64,000 nt of DNA, from contig QANT01009296.1 in the NCBI GenBank assembly GCA_003254885.1, positions 1-64,000 on the forward strand, given 5' to 3'. Position 1 is the stretch's first letter, and each line of letters begins with the position of its first letter. Source of the stretch: Purshia tridentata (Eukaryota; Streptophyta; Magnoliopsida; Rosales; Rosaceae). The position numbers and the translations under genes were made by a program. The notes below the pieces were generated by a model. It saw only the letters and a program-made list of their open reading frames with translations. It searched no databases and was not told the origin of the DNA. Positions 36,019 through 47,230 of the stretch are shown here, one piece after another.

Positions 36019-37975
36019 ATGTCGGTAAGTCGAACCTTGTATTACACACACACACAGATTTCTAGGGTTACATACCCAAATGGGGATTTAATTTTTTTTT
36101 TTTTTTGTGTTCAAAATGGGCAGATCTTCGAGTACANCAAATGGGGATTTAATTTATTTTTTTTTTTTTTGGTGTTCAAAATGGGCAGATCTTCGAGTAC
36201 AATGGAAGCGCACTGGTCGCAATGGTGGGGAAGAACTGCTTCGCCATCGCCAGCGATCGCCGCCTCGGCGTTCAGCTCCAGACAATCGCCACCGACTTCC
36301 AGAAAATCAGCAAAGTCCACGACCGGCTCTTCCTCGGCCTCGCCGGCCTCGCCACCGATGCTCAGACTCTGTATGTTCCTCCTTTGATTGCTCACCTCCT
36401 CTCGCTTTATTGCTATTACTTTCTTTTGTGTGTGATTGGTTTGGATTCTGGTTTTTGGGTTTTTTGGTGTGAAGGTATCAGAGGCTTATGTTCCGGCACA
36501 AGCTCTACCAGCTTCGCGAAGAGAGGGATATGAAGCCCGAGACTTTTGCCAGCCTCGTCTCGGCTATTCTTTACGAGAAAAGGTTTGAACTCTGCTCCAA
36601 TTTGAACCCATCTTTTGTATATCCTCAAGCAATTTGATGGTATTAGATATGGCAGCTTGATATGAATGTTAAGGTCTGTATAATCATGTTAATAGCATAT
36701 GAGTAATTACAATTGTTTTCTTCGCTTTGGTGATTTAGGTTTGGTCCATACTTCTGTCAGCCTGTAATTGCTGGATTGGGAGATGAAGACAAGCCATTCA
36801 TCTGCACTATGGATTCAATTGGAGCCAAGTAAGTTTTTCTGTTTTTTCCTTTCCTAATTTTCTCACAATTTTAGAGATGCCCAGACACTCAGGACTTCAA
36901 AATTTATTCTTCAACCTTCCTAAATAGAATAAATATGTCTGCTTGCTTACTTACTACTATTTTGATTATGTATGTTTATATGTGTTTTGCATCGTATAGT
37001 GATGGTATTTTGTGTTATGTATATTCAGGGAACTAGCAAAAGATTTTGTTGTTGCTGGTACTGCATCTGAGTCCCTTTATGGTGCTTGTGAGGCCATGTT
37101 CAAGCCTGATATGGTTAGTTTCTATAATCAACTTGCACTGCCTTTTCCATGGTTTTTTTCATGAGATTTTCAGTTTTAGATTGTTTAGATATTATGGAAA
37201 ATCGTATATGCTTAATATAATTAAGAGTCAAGGCACATGAATACTCCACACTGTCACAGGCCATTTTGATTCATATTTTAATTTTATAAATGTGTCCATT
37301 GCTTCTACTGAAAGTAGTTGAGAAAGGGACTATAAATGTACAGAAAAAACATGCTAAGTAATCACCTATTATTAGTTACACCGCTCTTTTTTTTCTATCT
37401 TGTAAGAAGCTAAGTGCTACATAAACAAAAACATATATGGGAGATAAACAGTTGGCCCCATCATCATTTGAGCTTCAATAATGGTTCACAGGATTTGGGG
37501 GCTTAACTCATGGTAGAATTTATTGTGTTGGTGATTGCTGCTAAATTGGTAGTATCCTCTTTTATTTTATTACCAATGGAAGCAACTCTGACCAAATTCT
37601 ATTTACTAATTGTTACTCAGGGACCAGAGGAATTGTTTGAGACTGTCTCTCAAGCATTGTTATCATCAGTAGATCGCGACTGTCTGAGCGGGTGGGGAGG
37701 CCATGTCTACGTTGTGTAAGCCTTTTGATACTCATTTATTCTTATTAAGCAATATCTATACGAACTCTGTTATTAACAATGGATAATTTTACCATCCATG
37801 CATTAAGTTATCATTCTGTTGGTGATGAAATAGGGTTGTTAGTAAGATTTAGGAGGGTTTTTTGTTTCCTTTTTCTATGTGTGAGGTAATTACTACCGTT
37901 TATAATGTGTTTTCACTTTGGTGCAGAACACCAACTGAAGTGACGGAGAGGATCTTGAAGGGAAGAATGGATTGA
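36019..37975 (+). CDS. PBC: 20S proteasome subunit beta type-3 (PBC)
   Basis: Non-catalytic beta-3 subunit of the 20S proteasome core. Seven exons (36019-36024, 36189-36370, 36475-36582, 36739-36828, 37029-37113, 37621-37715, 37927-37975) join to 204 aa, the same as recalled for Arabidopsis PBC1/PBC2. Exon 1 codes only Met-Ser, as is usual for this gene. The protein begins [19 protein letters not shown] and has no propeptide or catalytic N-terminal Thr, as expected for beta-3. Other landmarks are [26 protein letters not shown] and [11 protein letters not shown] near the end. The start of exon 2 (ATCTTCGAGTACA) is also present about 65 bases upstream, next to an N at 36137. That copy is probably an assembly artefact; the downstream acceptor gives the correct protein. 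Confidence 0.95.
36077..36201. repeat. 60-64-bp duplication around N at PBC exon 2
   Basis: The copies at 36077-36136 and 36138-36201 are nearly identical apart from poly-T length and flank an N at 36137. They span the end of PBC intron 1 with its acceptor and the first 13 bases of exon 2. This is probably an unmerged assembly overlap. Confidence 0.82.
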
Positions 37976-39405
37976 CCTTGCTGCATGCCCTTAGCGAATC
38001 CTTCTAAAATTTCAGCTGTAGTGTTCCCTCTTATCTCTATGTGGCCTTTGGCTTGAATGGACAACCATAAGCTTTCTTGATGATTGAAGGCCCCTCGTTA
38101 TGTCTCGACTGAAGTTGATGTACTTTGATGAATATATAAAGTTGGATCATTTGTTTTATTAGAAAAGATTGAGGAAATATTGGGAATGCAGATGTGCTTT
38201 AAGTTAATCAATTAGTATTATCGTGAATGTTTCCAAATGAAAGTAGACCTTTATCCAGATCTATTTGTTTCTGTTTGAAGTTTTGTTACATGTAGTCTTT
38301 CTTTTTGACAGCTTCTACAGTTTTGTTGTCCAGTAGCAGAGATGAATGAATTGAAATTATAATCAGATGTCTAATGACCATTTAACCCAAGAGGTAGGAT
38401 ATGGGTGAATGGATATGGCTTCTCAATAACTCTTCCAAAGTTTCACTACATGGCTAACCAGTTCCTTCTATGTAATGATGAAGAAACTGGTTTGGAATGC
38501 AAGTCAGAAGGTTGCTAGCATATGATATGAACTTAATTTCCAGCTCTGCAACTTACTGCCATGGTGTTCAATTTCCCATCGTCATGTGAAGCATTGCTTC
38601 CTGCCATCCATACCCACTTGGGCTTGGATTCGGGAGCTCAGGCCCAACTATACTAAGTATCGGCCCGTTATCAAAATAGCAAGTGGCAACCCACTTGTAC
38701 ATGGGAGTTCTGCTGCACTTTCTTTTGGATCAAGCAATTCATTTTCTTAAAATAAGAATCAAGGACACACAACAACTAATATCAAAGAATTTTATACAAT
38801 TGAAGAAAAATATTAATATATTATGATGAAGGGCCACGGAATGAGCAGGTCACTATCTCACCGATGGATTATAGAAATGCTCATTTAAGGAAGTTATGCT
38901 AGATATAAGAATGTTATCATGAGTGATGATATCTTGATTCCACCAAATCAACAGTTGTGATTCATAGTTGGACAAAATAACATGTCAAACTGTTTTATCT
39001 TTGGATTTTCTATACAAAAAATTTGCAATGTGATTAAATACTTTTAACATGCTTTATGTGGTAAGCCCATAATTAAACCATAGATGTGTTCATATGGAAG
39101 TTGACAGGGGAGCGATTACCTGGAGGTGAGGCAATTGTGGAGGGTACAAGTCTTAATCTAGCTAGGAGTCTAAGTTTTGGAATAACAGCTTGTAACTTAT
39201 GGGACACTATTTTCTTTAGCACAAGACTTTGAGCTAGGAATCTGGAATACAGAAATCCAAGACAATTGATTTCCCATTGCTTTCCATGGAAGTTGCCTCT
39301 TCTCCAAAGAAACCTCATAAAAAAACACCTCCACAATTCCCCTCATATACCTCAAATGAATTGGGATTTTGGCACTGTGCTTGAAGACCAGATTGATAGG
39401 TTCCA
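37976..39405. other. Spacer between PBC and RING gene
   Basis: Contains the PBC 3' region and the upstream region of the RING-H2 gene. Nothing gene-like is seen; the open frames at 39073-39448 on the minus strand are short and show no domain. Confidence 0.5.
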
Positions 39406-39578
39406 ATGGAAGGAGAAGAGGCCAAGCCGCCTTCCTGGAGAGTCCCATTCTCAGAACTCAACCAAGTCAGCTCAGATTTCATTCTAGCAATTGCTATGCA
39501 AGAACAAGAGCATGCATATACAATGCTAGAAACCATTGAAAGTGATACTGAAGAAGAAGAAGAAGATGATGATCAAAG

Positions 39579-39610
<32 letters not shown>

Positions 39611-40080
39611 CTTCCTCTAATGAAATTGATCATCGTCAAGATGATGCTGCTTCCTTTGATTTTCTTGAGGAAGAAAACAGTGGCAGCAGCAGCAGTGACC
39701 GAGAAATGGAGGAAGATGATGATGGTTTTGATGATTTTGATTTGGATGTGGATGAACTGACTTATGAGGAATTGATTGCACTGGGAGAGTTCATAGGGGA
39801 AGAGAAAAGAGGGCTGCCCAGCAATGAAATTTCTACATGTTTGCACCCCTACACATGCAAATCATCATCATCAACAGTTGAGAGCAAGACCAGCATTGAT
39901 AGGTGTGTAATATGTCAGCTTGAGTATGATGATGAAGATGGTAATCAAACTCAGCTTGTTGCATTGCCTTGTGAACACCCTTATCATTGGGAGTGTATAA
40001 GCAGGTGGCTTCAGATTAAAAACAGTTGCCCAATTTGCAGCACAGAAGTTTCATCACCCAAGACCAAGACTGTTTTTTAG
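39406..40080 (+). CDS. RING-H2 finger protein, BIG BROTHER-related E3 ligase
   Basis: Probable E3 ubiquitin ligase. A single-exon 224-aa protein with a very acidic middle (Asp/Glu runs about 46-110, including ten consecutive Asp encoded by a GAT microsatellite). A short conserved block DELTYEELIALGEFIGEEKR lies at about 116-135. The C-terminal RING-H2 reads CVIC...C-E-H-P-Y-H-W-E-C...SCPIC at roughly 168-212, with all eight metal ligands present. The block before the RING resembles BIG BROTHER and its relatives, growth-restricting E3 ligases. The N-terminus (WRVPFSELNQVSSDFILAIA) differs, so orthology is not claimed. The ATG at 39406 is the first in frame. Confidence 0.88.
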
Positions 40081-43000
40081 TTAGGAATATGCATTAATCT
40101 CATTTTATTTTACTGGGTCTGCTTGTAAAGTTTGTGATTGTACAAGGTGTATGTTATTGATTCTATGTAATTAATTGGAAATGAAGATGGAAGGAATTAA
40201 TATAACATACATCATATAATATAGCTAGCATACTTAATTTATCTGTAATTTGAAAAATTCTTACATATATAACAACTAGTGCATACACAAGTCTCCCTCA
40301 CAATAATTGGTCACGGGATCACCGCCTAAAACTGATTCTTATACATGTTTGATGTATGAATTTCTCCTGCAATTAGGCCTATTGTCTCATATTGTTCTCA
40401 TATTATGATTCCAAAATGTGGTCCCTCTCAATCTTACACCACACAAATTAATTGTTAACTTTGCAGATTCTATGGGAAGGCTTTGGTCTACTTCTAGCTG
40501 CTACTGCATGACAAATTTAATTAGGACCTAGTAACATAAAACAATTACAAAATTAGAAACTTAATGGGCAAGAAAAGCAGCACAATGTACATGTATTGTC
40601 AAGCTGCCTTTCTTATCTGGACCAGAAGAACCTAAACATTAAACAATTAATAATTGAATACCAATAAATTACCATATAAAAGTGTACAAGCAAGAGCAGA
40701 AGAGTCTTGAGAAAATTTACTAGTTAATTATAAAGAGCTTCAAAATTCCATATATGGCGCCGCCTTTGGTTGGATTATTGGTCTCCGAGCAGGTCTTATT
40801 TTGTCCTCGTGTGCCATTGTCAAAACCAAATGTAAACCTTAATCGGTCGACATAGACTAATTAATTTGATTACATATATGGCAGACACAAATATGCAATA
40901 TATTAATTTGATGCAGCTATTATAGCCTATATATACAATGAATATATATATATATATAAAGTAAAGTAAAAGAAAAGCATGCATGCATTATTACGCATAT
41001 GTGGAAGTGAAAAAAGTCTTGTCGATCCTTTTGTTGCTGCACGCTGATGATGATTGCATGACAAGCAAAAAAGAGTTCATAATATGAATGATTGTCAAGT
41101 CTATACAATAATAAATTTCATTCATATCGATAAATAGTAATTAAACAAAATGAATTGCAATTTGCACGTGAGGGGTTGAGGGTTAGGAGTTGAGTTGGTT
41201 GATTTCTGAATAACTTACATGTTGAAATTCAATGGGTATCTAACCAAAACTAACAACCCTCCACGTGCTATTGGATAAGAATGACTCAAAGAAACAAAAA
41301 TAGTTGAATAATGAGAAACAAAGAAATGTAAAAAATGAAACAACCCAAGTTGATGATATTTGTGCGGTCTCTATTATCAAGATTCAATATTCTAGGATTA
41401 ACCAAGGACTAAAGTTTTGTGATTTGTGACCATTTTGGAGGTGAGGAAGAAAATGAAGTATGTGACAAATTGGCGGCTGACTTTAGTGGATCCATGACCA
41501 ATTTGACAAAATTAAATAAACGTGTACAATTCACTTGGTCACTTTACCAATTTATCCACACAAATGTCTAGGAAAAAAAGTTTAGCTTTCACTAACTTGC
41601 CTTTAAAGTAATCTTAGATTATAGTGCTTTTAGGACATGATTAGATGTTTGTACGCCATATTGATCTTCTGGGTTCACACCCCAGACAAAGTTTCCTCTG
41701 TTTTTCTTGTAGTGTTGATAATATTACTAAGAATCGATTTACAAAGTTAATACCCCCACTAACTTTAGAGTTGAAAAAGGGATATATTTTAAGTTAATTT
41801 CCCTTTTTTTCTTCAAATATGAAGAAAACAATTATGTTTTTTTGAATTTTCTTCAATGCAGGATCAGTATAAAATGTGTGTTCAATGCGCACTTTTATTA
41901 TCTTACAACTTATATTTGAAACTCGCACACACTCTTATTTTTCTCGTGATTTGGCTTGAACTTTTATAAATCATTTGTTTGCATACCAAAGAAAAACCAA
42001 TGAAGTCCACGAAAAAAATTTAAAATATTGGCCAACCACTACTTAGCTTTTCATGTTTTGACCACCTACTCCTACAGCTTGTTCCCACCACAAGAAATCA
42101 TAAGAGAAATCATCGGTGTTAATTTTGACATAAGATGGGTCCAAATCTAAATTAGAGACACCCCTATTTTTATTGAATTGACCATAGACCCATATAGAGT
42201 CATAGGGTCAGAGGCTTATGGTCACAACAAGTAAATAAATAATAATTTATACTGAGATATGAATTTATAATTTAAAATACTTTACTTTAAAAGATATTTC
42301 AACTAAAATTCTTATTCAAGAGAACAGTCAATTGCATTATTAAGTTTTAGGACTGGCTATTGTATTTGTGTTCATACGCCTGTATCTATAGTTATAACAT
42401 TGCAGCTCTATTATATATTCTCATAAAAAATACTAATTGTAAATTCTTTAAAAAATAAATCTCTTAAAATATAGTATAAGAAACTTAATCAGCCTCTCAA
42501 ATATAAGATCAAATATAAAATCAAAAGAAAAAAAAAATCGAACAATAAATGCAGATGTCTTATTAAAGTGGTCATATGGACAGGCATCTATCCCATACAT
42601 GTACTATTTCTCATAGGTCACTTTCCTCTCCATGTGTCCAAACAGCTTCCATCGAACTTTTTGAGTCATCGATGACGTGGCACTAATCTGTCAGGAAGTT
42701 AGCTAGGGGTTCGTGAGTGTGAGAGTCTGTCTTTGGCGTAATTATAGCCACTAACGCCCACCGAAACCGGAGTACTGATACTGCCACGTATGGCAATGAT
42801 ACAGCCACGCCCTTTTGGCTTTTTTGGTGCCTGTCTTTATTGTAGTGGACAAAAACTTTTTGAGAAATCAGAAAGAGTGTACGTGGAAGTGATGTTATTT
42901 GGCGGTTTCGGCTCGTCGGGCACTATCTTCTGGTTCCTCCCGCTTCAGAAATTATTCTCTACATCCGGTACACCACTTGGCATATTCTAATGGTATATCT

Positions 43001-43126
43001 TACTAATAGTGTTAAAGTCATTTGGACTATTTCTTTTTTTTCTGTGTCGACAATGATGCATCATTAAGAACTAGTATAAGATTTTTTATATGTTCAATGA
43101 ATTGTCATGTGGTGTAATAAATTTAA

Positions 43127-43192
43127 TGTGTAAAATTATTGTTGGGTAGCATTATTATTTAATGCGTAAAATTATTGTTGGGTAGCATTATT
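43127..43192. repeat. Two copies of a ~33-bp unit
   Basis: The word GTAAAATTATTGTTGGGTAG followed by CATTATT occurs twice in tandem, with a diverged third relative near 43285-43325 (ATTGTTAAATATCATTATTTTTTGTAAC... type). Small local duplication, function unknown. Confidence 0.7.
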
Positions 43193-43434
43193 TTTCGTAA
43201 CAATTATACAAAATAATAAGTATCTAATTTAAAGAATTTTTTTAATGTAATTAATGGACTGCCGTATAGTAGTGTAACTAATTCAATATATAAAGATATT
43301 GTTAAATATCATTATTTTTTGTAACAAATATACAAAAATAATAAAATAAATACATTTCTTTGTGAAGAATTTTATAGGCAAAAACAACTTAGTTTCCATA
43401 AAATAAAAATATTTAATAAAAGGATATGAATCTT

Positions 43435-43705
43435 TGGCCTGTATCGTTCAAAATATGACTTTTGAATGGTAAACACCTAAAGCTATGAATGTTGAATACA
43501 AAATGTACGAATAATGAATATAAAATATACAAATATATGGTGAATATTAATGTACGAATAGAGAATGCAAAAGGTAGATATAGACTATATCGTGAATACC
43601 AAATGCACAAACGTTGAATATTAAATGTACCAAGTGTGAGTACCAAATGCACGAATTGTGAATACAAAGGTACGATTTGTTAATACCCAATGTACGTATA
43701 TATGT
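43435..43705. repeat. Degenerate minisatellite
   Basis: About ten loosely conserved units built on GTGAATACNAAATGTACGAA, spaced mostly 22-35 bp. The minus-strand frame 43413-43667 reads through them as a repetitive hydrophobic peptide and is not a credible gene. Confidence 0.7.
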
Positions 43706-44204
43706 TATACCATGCACCATCTAACAATGAGAAATTATACACTACTAGGAAATGGTGTACCCTTTAAAACCTCAAAGGGCCAAAAGGTGAGCACATCACA
43801 TGTACAAGATATACCAGATATTTTCTGTATTTCTTAAAATTATACAAATACACGTCATAAAGGAAAAATGGTTTAATGGAAATCTTATGGAGTCGACCAA
43901 GCTGCTTCAGGATGATTGGATGGGAATTAACAACTTTTTTTTTTTTGGCCAAGATGGGAATTAACAACTTTAACTAATACGTTTACTTCATTTTTTTTTT
44001 AAATATTAAATTATAATTTTGGCTCTTGATATATTTTTCTTGTTTATAAAATAAATTCCTGAGCAGAATTTATCAAATAATATCTCATTCACCATAATTC
44101 AAACGTGTGTAATTTAGTAAACAGCTGTACTGTGGTTCATCACATAAATATTTTTCTTGATTATTATGCGTTTGACAAATCCCACCACCATGTACACGAC
44201 GACA

Positions 44205-44640
44205 GCGCTGACGTGTAACCTCTATCCCACCGTTTAAAGTTGTCGGCTCGGGTCAATGGGTCACTGACCCACTGACTGCACTCGGATCCCCAGAACCGAC
44301 TTGCGCACCCGTCCAAAACAGGTGGCGTAAGCAGTGACCGCATCGCGAACCCCCATGAGCCCTGTCGACACCACTCACCGCACTTCAACGCCCGACACGT
44401 GTCCGGCTGCGGTCAGCACGCAAACCAGTCCTCACACGAGCAAAATAAAAATAAAAATACCTTATCACCCACGTGTATTCTAGAAACAAACCGTTCCTTC
44501 TGCCACATGTCTCCTCCCATTCTCTATATATTCATCGCATTCCCTTGCGTTTCAAGTTTCAAGCGCCGAGTAACTTCTCAGCCCAAGAAACAGAGCTAGT
44601 AACTACAGAGCGACCAAGCGAGGAAAAGCAAGAGAGAGAA
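44205..44640 (+). promoter_or_regulatory. NAC promoter with ABRE/G-box cluster
   Basis: The block is GC-rich relative to its surroundings. It contains GACGTGT (44210-44216), a 10-bp palindrome GACACGTGTC with CACGTG at 44396-44401, another CACGTG at 44470-44475, and a TATA-like CTATATA at 44524-44530, about 130 bp before the start codon. ACGTG cores are the binding sites of ABF/AREB bZIP factors, so ABA or stress responsiveness is likely, as known for ATAF-clade NAC genes. This is inference from motifs. Confidence 0.7.
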
Positions 44641-44658
44641 TAATCGGACGGTGCTCAA

Positions 44659-46032
44659 ATGACGTCGGATTTACAGTTACCTCCAGGCTTCAGGTTCCAT
44701 CCAACGGATGAGGAGCTCGTGAAACACTATCTCTGCTGTAAATGTCAGTCGCAGCCGATTGCTGTCCCCATAATCGCCGAAATCGATCTCTACAAATACG
44801 ATCCCTGGGAACTCCCTGGTATATATATAATTTTTATTTTCTGCAAAATTTGGAAATTGAATTTTTTTAATTTGTTGATTTTTAAAAATTTTTATCTTTA
44901 ATTTTTTTGTTGCAGGTTTGGCTATGTACGGAGAGAAAGAGTGGTATTTCTTTTCTCCAAGGGACCGGAAGTACCCGAACGGTTCGAGGCCGAACCGGGC
45001 GGCCGGAAGCGGTTACTGGAAGGCGACCGGAGCCGATAAGCCGATCGGACATCCGAAGCCGGTTGGAATTAAAAAGGCTTTGGTATTTTATGCCGGAAAA
45101 GCCCCCAGAGGAGAGAAAACCAATTGGATTATGCACGAGTATCGCCTCGCCGACGTGGACCGCACGCCTCGCAAGAAGAACAACTTGAGGGTATAAACCT
45201 AATTTCACTAATCAGATTAGGGGTAAGAGAGATGACATGGCGTCATCCAAATCGTGGTTTAGGCCTCTAATTGGGATTGGGTCCCACATTTGACATTTCA
45301 TTGTTATGATCTGGCGACCATAATGTGAACGCTCCGGTTTTAACGAATCTTTCTAAAACCAACGGTGGTGATTTATCCTGCTTTTTAATCGTACAAAAAA
45401 ACTAATATACTTTTTTGCGATGGTGACAGAAGCGCACACTAGAATCATTAATTTATTAGTTTCTATATCAGGAAATATTCCTAACAGATAACATTGATAT
45501 TAGGGGTTTATGTGCGGTCAATTTTATTTAATCAACGATTATTGTTCAATTTGATTGATGGACGGTCTGGATTTTGCAGCTGGACGATTGGGTTCTGTGC
45601 CGCATATACAACAAGAAGGGCACCGTAGAGAAGCAGCAACAGCAGCAACTACAAGCTGCGAGCCGGAAGATGATGATGACGAGCGGGTCGGAGTTCGAGG
45701 ACAGGAAGCCGGAGAATTTGACGTGTCCGGTGCCAGCGGAGGCGACGGTGGGTGCCACGCGGCCGAACGACTACGTATACTATGACACGTCGGACTCGGT
45801 GCCGAGGCTGCACACGGACTCGAGCTGTTCGGAGCACGTGGTGTCGCCGGAGTTCACGAGCGAGGTGCAGAGCGAGCCCAAGTGGAAGGAGTGGGAGAAG
45901 GCCCTGGATTTTTCCTACAATTACATGGATGCCACCGTGGACAACAACGGGTTCGGGTCGCAGTTCCAGGGGGCGATCAATCAGATGTCGCCGCTGCAGG
46001 ATATGTTCATGTACCTGCAGAAGCCTTACTGA
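44659..46032 (+). CDS. NAC032: NAC transcription factor, ATAF clade (NAC032/ATAF1-like)
   Basis: DNA-binding stress regulator. Three exons (44659-44818, 44916-45190, 45580-46032) give 295 aa with the standard NAC intron positions. The NAC domain at about residues 7-160 has all subdomains: [17 protein letters not shown] around [37 protein letters not shown] then [41 protein letters not shown] (positions about 103-128), [15 protein letters not shown]. The C-terminal activation region is acidic and Gln/Ser-rich, ending [14 protein letters not shown], which resembles ATAF proteins. Exon 3 is GC-rich, so several long antisense frames overlap it (45649-46119); these are shadows. By gene order it corresponds to Arabidopsis ANAC032, but ATAF1 is a close alternative. 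Confidence 0.94.
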
Positions 46033-46639
46033 TGATACGACGACGCATTGTTGCATCGGATGGCAACAGGAGACTGAAGTCGATGACTGTGCCTTCTGTG
46101 AACTCTGATTAATCGACATACGGTTGGGATTTCACATGTGGGGGGCTCCAGCATTTGCGTCCGAGGAATGATAAAAGAGTGATGGGGCATAGTATGTTAT
46201 TGTGTACAGCATGTAGATATAGGTATATGTAGATGTGTTGTTCACATGATGATTTTGATGATGGAGGGTCTATGGCCATTGTGGGCCCTGCTAAATTCTA
46301 ATATTTGTTCGTATTTTTATTTATGGTAGTAGAATCAAGTGTTTTTTTCTTCATGTCAATTTACACCTGTATTTGTTTAGAAGGTTCATGAACCATATTA
46401 GTTTGGTTGATACCATTGAATTCAGCAGACTCACCAAACTACCTTCCAAGTTGCTAAAAAGCTAAATCAAAAGAAGCTAAAAAAAGGATGTTCAAATTTA
46501 TTAAAACATAAATTTTTAAAATTTTTTAATTAAAATTTAATTATTTTTTATTTTTGAGAGGCTATATTAATTTTGTTGTTTTACCATAAGAATCATTATT
46601 TTTATGTTTTCTATTTAAGTTTGTATTTTTGAAAGTATA

Positions 46640-47230
46640 AATAGAAATAACTTGTTTTAAGTTAAGGCATTCTTTCTATTTAAGTCTATTATACTTTTTT
46701 TAACTTAAGCTTTTCTAAAAGTGTTAGAATAAACTACTAATTATAACATGAGGTATTTTTTCTATTTAGGGCATTATTTTTCTTTTTTATTATTTGGATT
46801 TCTTAATGTATATGTTTAAAGACTCTGCCTTATTTCTCAAAATGTAACCCAAGGCTTATGCCTTGCTCGTCTGGAGCTTTGGTTGGCCCTTCTAGTACCT
46901 TCGTTGTGTAAAGAAGGCATGTTCTAACTGCTAAAGGTTAAGCACTAATGCTGTGATGGAATTTAGATAAACTACAGTCAAGGCTGACCCAAGTTTAAAG
47001 AGAGAGAGGCCTGAGTCTTAAGCCACATTTTGAGGAAATACCTCGTTTTAGAATGAGTCTTTATATATATACATTAAGAAGTTCAAATAAAAAAAGAAAA
47101 ATAATGGTCTTAAATAGAAAAAATATCTCATTTCAGATTATGTGTTTGATTTTAACACTTTCGAAAGCCCTTAATAAATTTAGAACAACTTATTTTTCGT
47201 TCTTACCTTAGGCCTTATTTTTAATTGGGT
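46640..47230. mobile_element. Long imperfect inverted repeat (fold-back element)
   Basis: The two arms (about 46640-46862 and 47010-47230) are reverse complements at moderate identity. For example, GTATTTTTTCTATTTAGGGC at 46753 pairs with the complement of TCTTAAATAGAAAAAATATC at 47109. TTCTTAATGTATATGTTTAA pairs with a stretch ending CATTAAGAA near 47070. The central loop is about 150 bp. No coding capacity. It is probably a non-autonomous DNA element; ends and target duplication are not resolved. Confidence 0.6.

Larger units (their letters stand above)
40081..44658. other. 4.6-kb gene-free spacer before the NAC gene
   Basis: AT-rich, with no convincing gene on either strand. It holds a repeated 32-bp unit (about 43127-43192), a degenerate minisatellite (about 43435-43700) and, at the right end, a more GC-rich 450-bp block that is the NAC promoter. 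An open frame at 42790-42990 shows no recognisable domain. Confidence 0.5.

Noticed and set aside
42790-42990. 66-codon plus-strand frame in the spacer before the NAC gene
   Set aside because: No recognised domain, and flanks lack gene-like composition.
43413-43667. 84-codon minus-strand frame with repetitive hydrophobic sequence
   Set aside because: Produced by the degenerate minisatellite.
45649-46119. Long antisense and alternate-frame open frames over NAC exon 3
   Set aside because: GC-rich exon with few stops. The peptides are Arg/His-rich and have no domain, while the sense frame gives a clear NAC protein.
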